Position numbers and translations under genes: made by a program. Below, in pieces: positions 20,432-22,490 of a stretch of 22,490 bases of DNA (positions are counted from its first letter, which is position 1; each line of letters starts with the position of its first letter). The notes beneath the pieces were generated by a model. It saw only the letters and a program-made list of their open reading frames with translations, did not search any database and had not been told where the DNA came from. Origin of the DNA: GWA1-54-12 sp964489845 (GTDB lineage Bacteria; Patescibacteriota; Minisyncoccia; UBA6257; GWB1-50-10); the NCBI GenBank assembly GCA_964489845.1, contig CAZAZV010000011.1, forward strand, positions 1-22,490, given 5' to 3'.

Positions 20432-22490
20432 ATGGAACATTTTATCGATATCAAAGGTGCCCGTGAGCACAATTTGAAGAACATCAATCTCAAGTTCCCG
20501 AAGGACAAGATGGTGATTTTCACCGGCGTGTCGGGGAGCGGGAAATCGAGCTTGGCGTTCGACACCATTTTCGCCGAAGGGCAGCGGCGGTATATCGAAT
20601 CGCTTTCTTCTTATGCGCGGCAATTTCTGGGGAAGATGCAGAAGCCGGACGTCGACGAAATCACCGGCTTGTCGCCCGCGATTTCTATAGACCAGAAAAG
20701 CCATTCCTCGAATCCGCGCTCGACGGTCGCGACGATTACTGAGCTGTACGACTATCTGCGCGTTTTGTTCGCGCGCGTCGGCGTGGCGCACTGTCCCGTG
20801 TGCGGCAGGGAACTCCAGGAGATGAGCGTCGACGAAATCGTCGATGCCGCCATCGCGTTTGCGAAGGAAGCCGAAGGCAAGCAGCTGTACATCCTCTCTC
20901 CCGTCGTGCGCGGCAGGAAGGGCGAGTACTACCAGCTGCTCTATGATTTCCTCTCGTGGGGGTTCAGCGAGGCGCGCATCGATGGCGCTATCGTGTCGCT
21001 GCGGGAGCGGGTGACCTTAAGCAAATACCAGCAGCATACCATCGAGCTCGTTGTGGATAAGATTCCTTTCGGCACGGACTTCTCCGACAAAGACAATCGC
21101 CTGCGCCTGGCGGAAGCCGTTGAATCGGCGGTAAAATACAGCGAAGGCGCTGTCGCGCTCAAGACGGGCGACCGTGACGACGTCACGTTCTCCACGAAAC
21201 GGATGTGCCCCGACGACGGCATTGCGTTCCCCGAAATCGAGCCGCGGCTTTTTTCCTTCAACAGCCCGTACGGCGCCTGCGAGGCCTGCCACGGGTTGGG
21301 GACGGAGGGATTCATGTCCGAGACGATTTGTCCCGTGTGCGAAGGGAAACGCCTGCGTCCCGAGGCACTCTCCGTGCTTATCGAAGAACACAACATCGCA
21401 CAAGTGACCGCGCTCTCGGTCGAGAACGCACAGAAATTTTTCGCGAAGCTCCGCCGGAAGAAAGACAAAACGTTCTCCGAAATCGCGGAGGTGCCGCTCC
21501 GAGAAATCATGAACCGTCTCCAGTTCCTTATCGACGTCGGGCTTGAGTATCTGACGCTCGACCGCCGCGCCGGAACACTCTCCGGCGGCGAAGCGCAGCG
21601 GATACGCCTTGCCTCGCAGGTTGGCTCGGGTCTCACGGGAACGCTCTATGTCCTCGACGAGCCGACCATCGGCCTGCACCAGTGCGACAATGAGAAACTT
21701 GTGAAAACTCTGCACCGCCTCCGCGACGCGGGGAACACTGTTGTGGTCGTCGAGCACGACCCTGAGACGATTCTCTCCGGCGATTACCTCGTTGACGTGG
21801 GCCCTGGTCCGGGCGTGCACGGCGGGCATATTGTCGCCCAGGGCGCGCTGCCGGAGATTCTGAAAGACAAGACGGCGCAGTCGCTCACGCTCGACTATTT
21901 GCGCGGAGAGAAGGGCATACCGGTTCCTGCGCGGCGGAAGGTCGGTCCTGGTGTACTTAGCATCGAAGGGGTATCCGCTCACAATTTGAAGAATATCAAC
22001 GTATCCATACCGCTCCAGCGGTTCTCCGTCCTGACCGGCGTCTCGGGTTCCGGGAAAAGCACGCTCATGACGGACGTCCTGTACCGCGCGCTCGAGAACA
22101 AGCTGTACCATACGGAGCACAAGGCAGGAACGCACCGCCGCATTGTCGGAACGGAATACCTGAACCGCGTGGTTGACGTCGACCAATCGCCCATCGGCAG
22201 GACGCCGCGCTCGAATCCCGCGACATACGTCGGCGCGTGGGGGTTCATCCGCGACCTCTTCGCTTCGACCGAGGAAGCGCGCATACGCGGATACAAGGCG
22301 GGGCGGTTCAGTTTCAACGTGCCGAGTGCGCGCGGCGGGGGACGGTGCGAGAAATGCGAGGGGTACGGCTATCAGGCGGTGGAGATGCATTTCCTCCCGA
22401 CCGTGTACGTGACGTGCGACGTATGCGGCGGCAAGCGGTACAACCGCGAGACGCTCGAGGTGACATACCAGGACAAGACGATTTACGAAG
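20432..22490 (+). CDS. uvrA: Excinuclease ABC subunit A (partial, cut by window end)
   Basis: ATP-dependent DNA damage sensor of nucleotide excision repair. 686 codons are visible; a full UvrA is ~940, so the 3' end lies beyond the window. First ATPase half: Walker A GVSGSGKSSLAFD, Q-loop YARQFLGKM, signature LSGGEAQRIRLA and Walker B YVLDEPTIGLH. The second half begins at GVLSIEGVSAHNLKNINV with GVSGSGKSTL and the second zinc module (GRCEKCEGYG and CDVCGGKRYN). In the first zinc module the first pair reads CPDDG (Cys259, Asp262) where the family has CPxCG; the second pair GACEACHGLG is intact. So one of four zinc ligands is replaced. The ATG at 20432 starts MEHFIDIKGAREHNLKN as expected, 1 nt after the uvrB stop. 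Confidence 0.96.
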   Translation, partial: MEHFIDIKGAREHNLKNINLKFPKDKMVIFTGVSGSGKSSLAFDTIFAEGQRRYIESLSSYARQFLGKMQKPDVDEITGLSPAISIDQKSHSSNPRSTVATITELYDYLRVLFARVGVAHCPVCGRELQEMSVDEIVDAAIAFAKEAEGKQLYILSPVVRGRKGEYYQLLYDFLSWGFSEARIDGAIVSLRERVTLSKYQQHTIELVVDKIPFGTDFSDKDNRLRLAEAVESAVKYSEGAVALKTGDRDDVTFSTKRMCPDDGIAFPEIEPRLFSFNSPYGACEACHGLGTEGFMSETICPVCEGKRLRPEALSVLIEEHNIAQVTALSVENAQKFFAKLRRKKDKTFSEIAEVPLREIMNRLQFLIDVGLEYLTLDRRAGTLSGGEAQRIRLASQVGSGLTGTLYVLDEPTIGLHQCDNEKLVKTLHRLRDAGNTVVVVEHDPETILSGDYLVDVGPGPGVHGGHIVAQGALPEILKDKTAQSLTLDYLRGEKGIPVPARRKVGPGVLSIEGVSAHNLKNINVSIPLQRFSVLTGVSGSGKSTLMTDVLYRALENKLYHTEHKAGTHRRIVGTEYLNRVVDVDQSPIGRTPRSNPATYVGAWGFIRDLFASTEEARIRGYKAGRFSFNVPSARGGGRCEKCEGYGYQAVEMHFLPTVYVTCDVCGGKRYNRETLEVTYQDKTIYE

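Overview
The window reads as a chromosomal segment of a bacterium from the Candidate Phyla Radiation (Patescibacteria, most like Parcubacteria), about 58 % G+C, standard genetic code. This is inferred from: a surface protein built on repeated VGIGTTxP modules; a half-length SMC; Ser/Thr-rich secreted proteins; very short or absent mRNA leaders; tight gene packing with ATGA start-stop overlaps; and many short palindromic repeats. No marker gene here allows a firm placement.

Layout. 1-2713: large secreted fibre-like protein. 2833-5283 (minus): phosphoenolpyruvate synthase, convergent with it. Divergent from ppsA, a run 5321-9323 codes for a 2-hydroxyacid dehydrogenase, a DUF389 membrane protein, a DEDD exonuclease and phosphoglycerate mutase (gpmI). 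9441-12930: RNase Y, an ECF-type sigma factor, a one-TM protein and a secreted helical protein, ending in a strong terminator shared with a convergent HU gene (13028-13303, minus). 13394-13464: tRNA-Gly(TCC). 13542-17972: a membrane-anchored protein, rnhB, rpmF (L32), nusB, rnc and a hinge-less-looking smc. 18012-22490: rpsP, uvrB and uvrA, the last cut by the window end.

The genes group into lower glycolysis/gluconeogenesis (ppsA, gpmI, possibly the dehydrogenase), RNA processing and ribosome building (rny, rnhB, rnc, nusB, rpmF, rpsP), chromosome structure (hup, smc), excision repair (uvrA, uvrB) and a probable envelope-regulation module (sigma, membrane and secreted proteins).

The most interesting signal is a family of 33-34 nt palindromes, six copies in the first 6.3 kb. 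Five lie in frame inside coding genes (surface protein, ppsA, dehydrogenase), where they add short peptides ending mostly in -TS at places that look like surface loops. This resembles Rickettsia palindromic elements but in a different lineage and with a different sequence. Two unrelated palindromes are also in frame, in ppsA and gpmI. Further points: a 29-bp repeat carrying a DnaA-box-like word and a palindrome at 1-29 and 18350-18378; complementary segments just downstream of tRNA-Gly that could form a pseudoknot or a competing fold; and a low-G+C cassette inside the surface protein.
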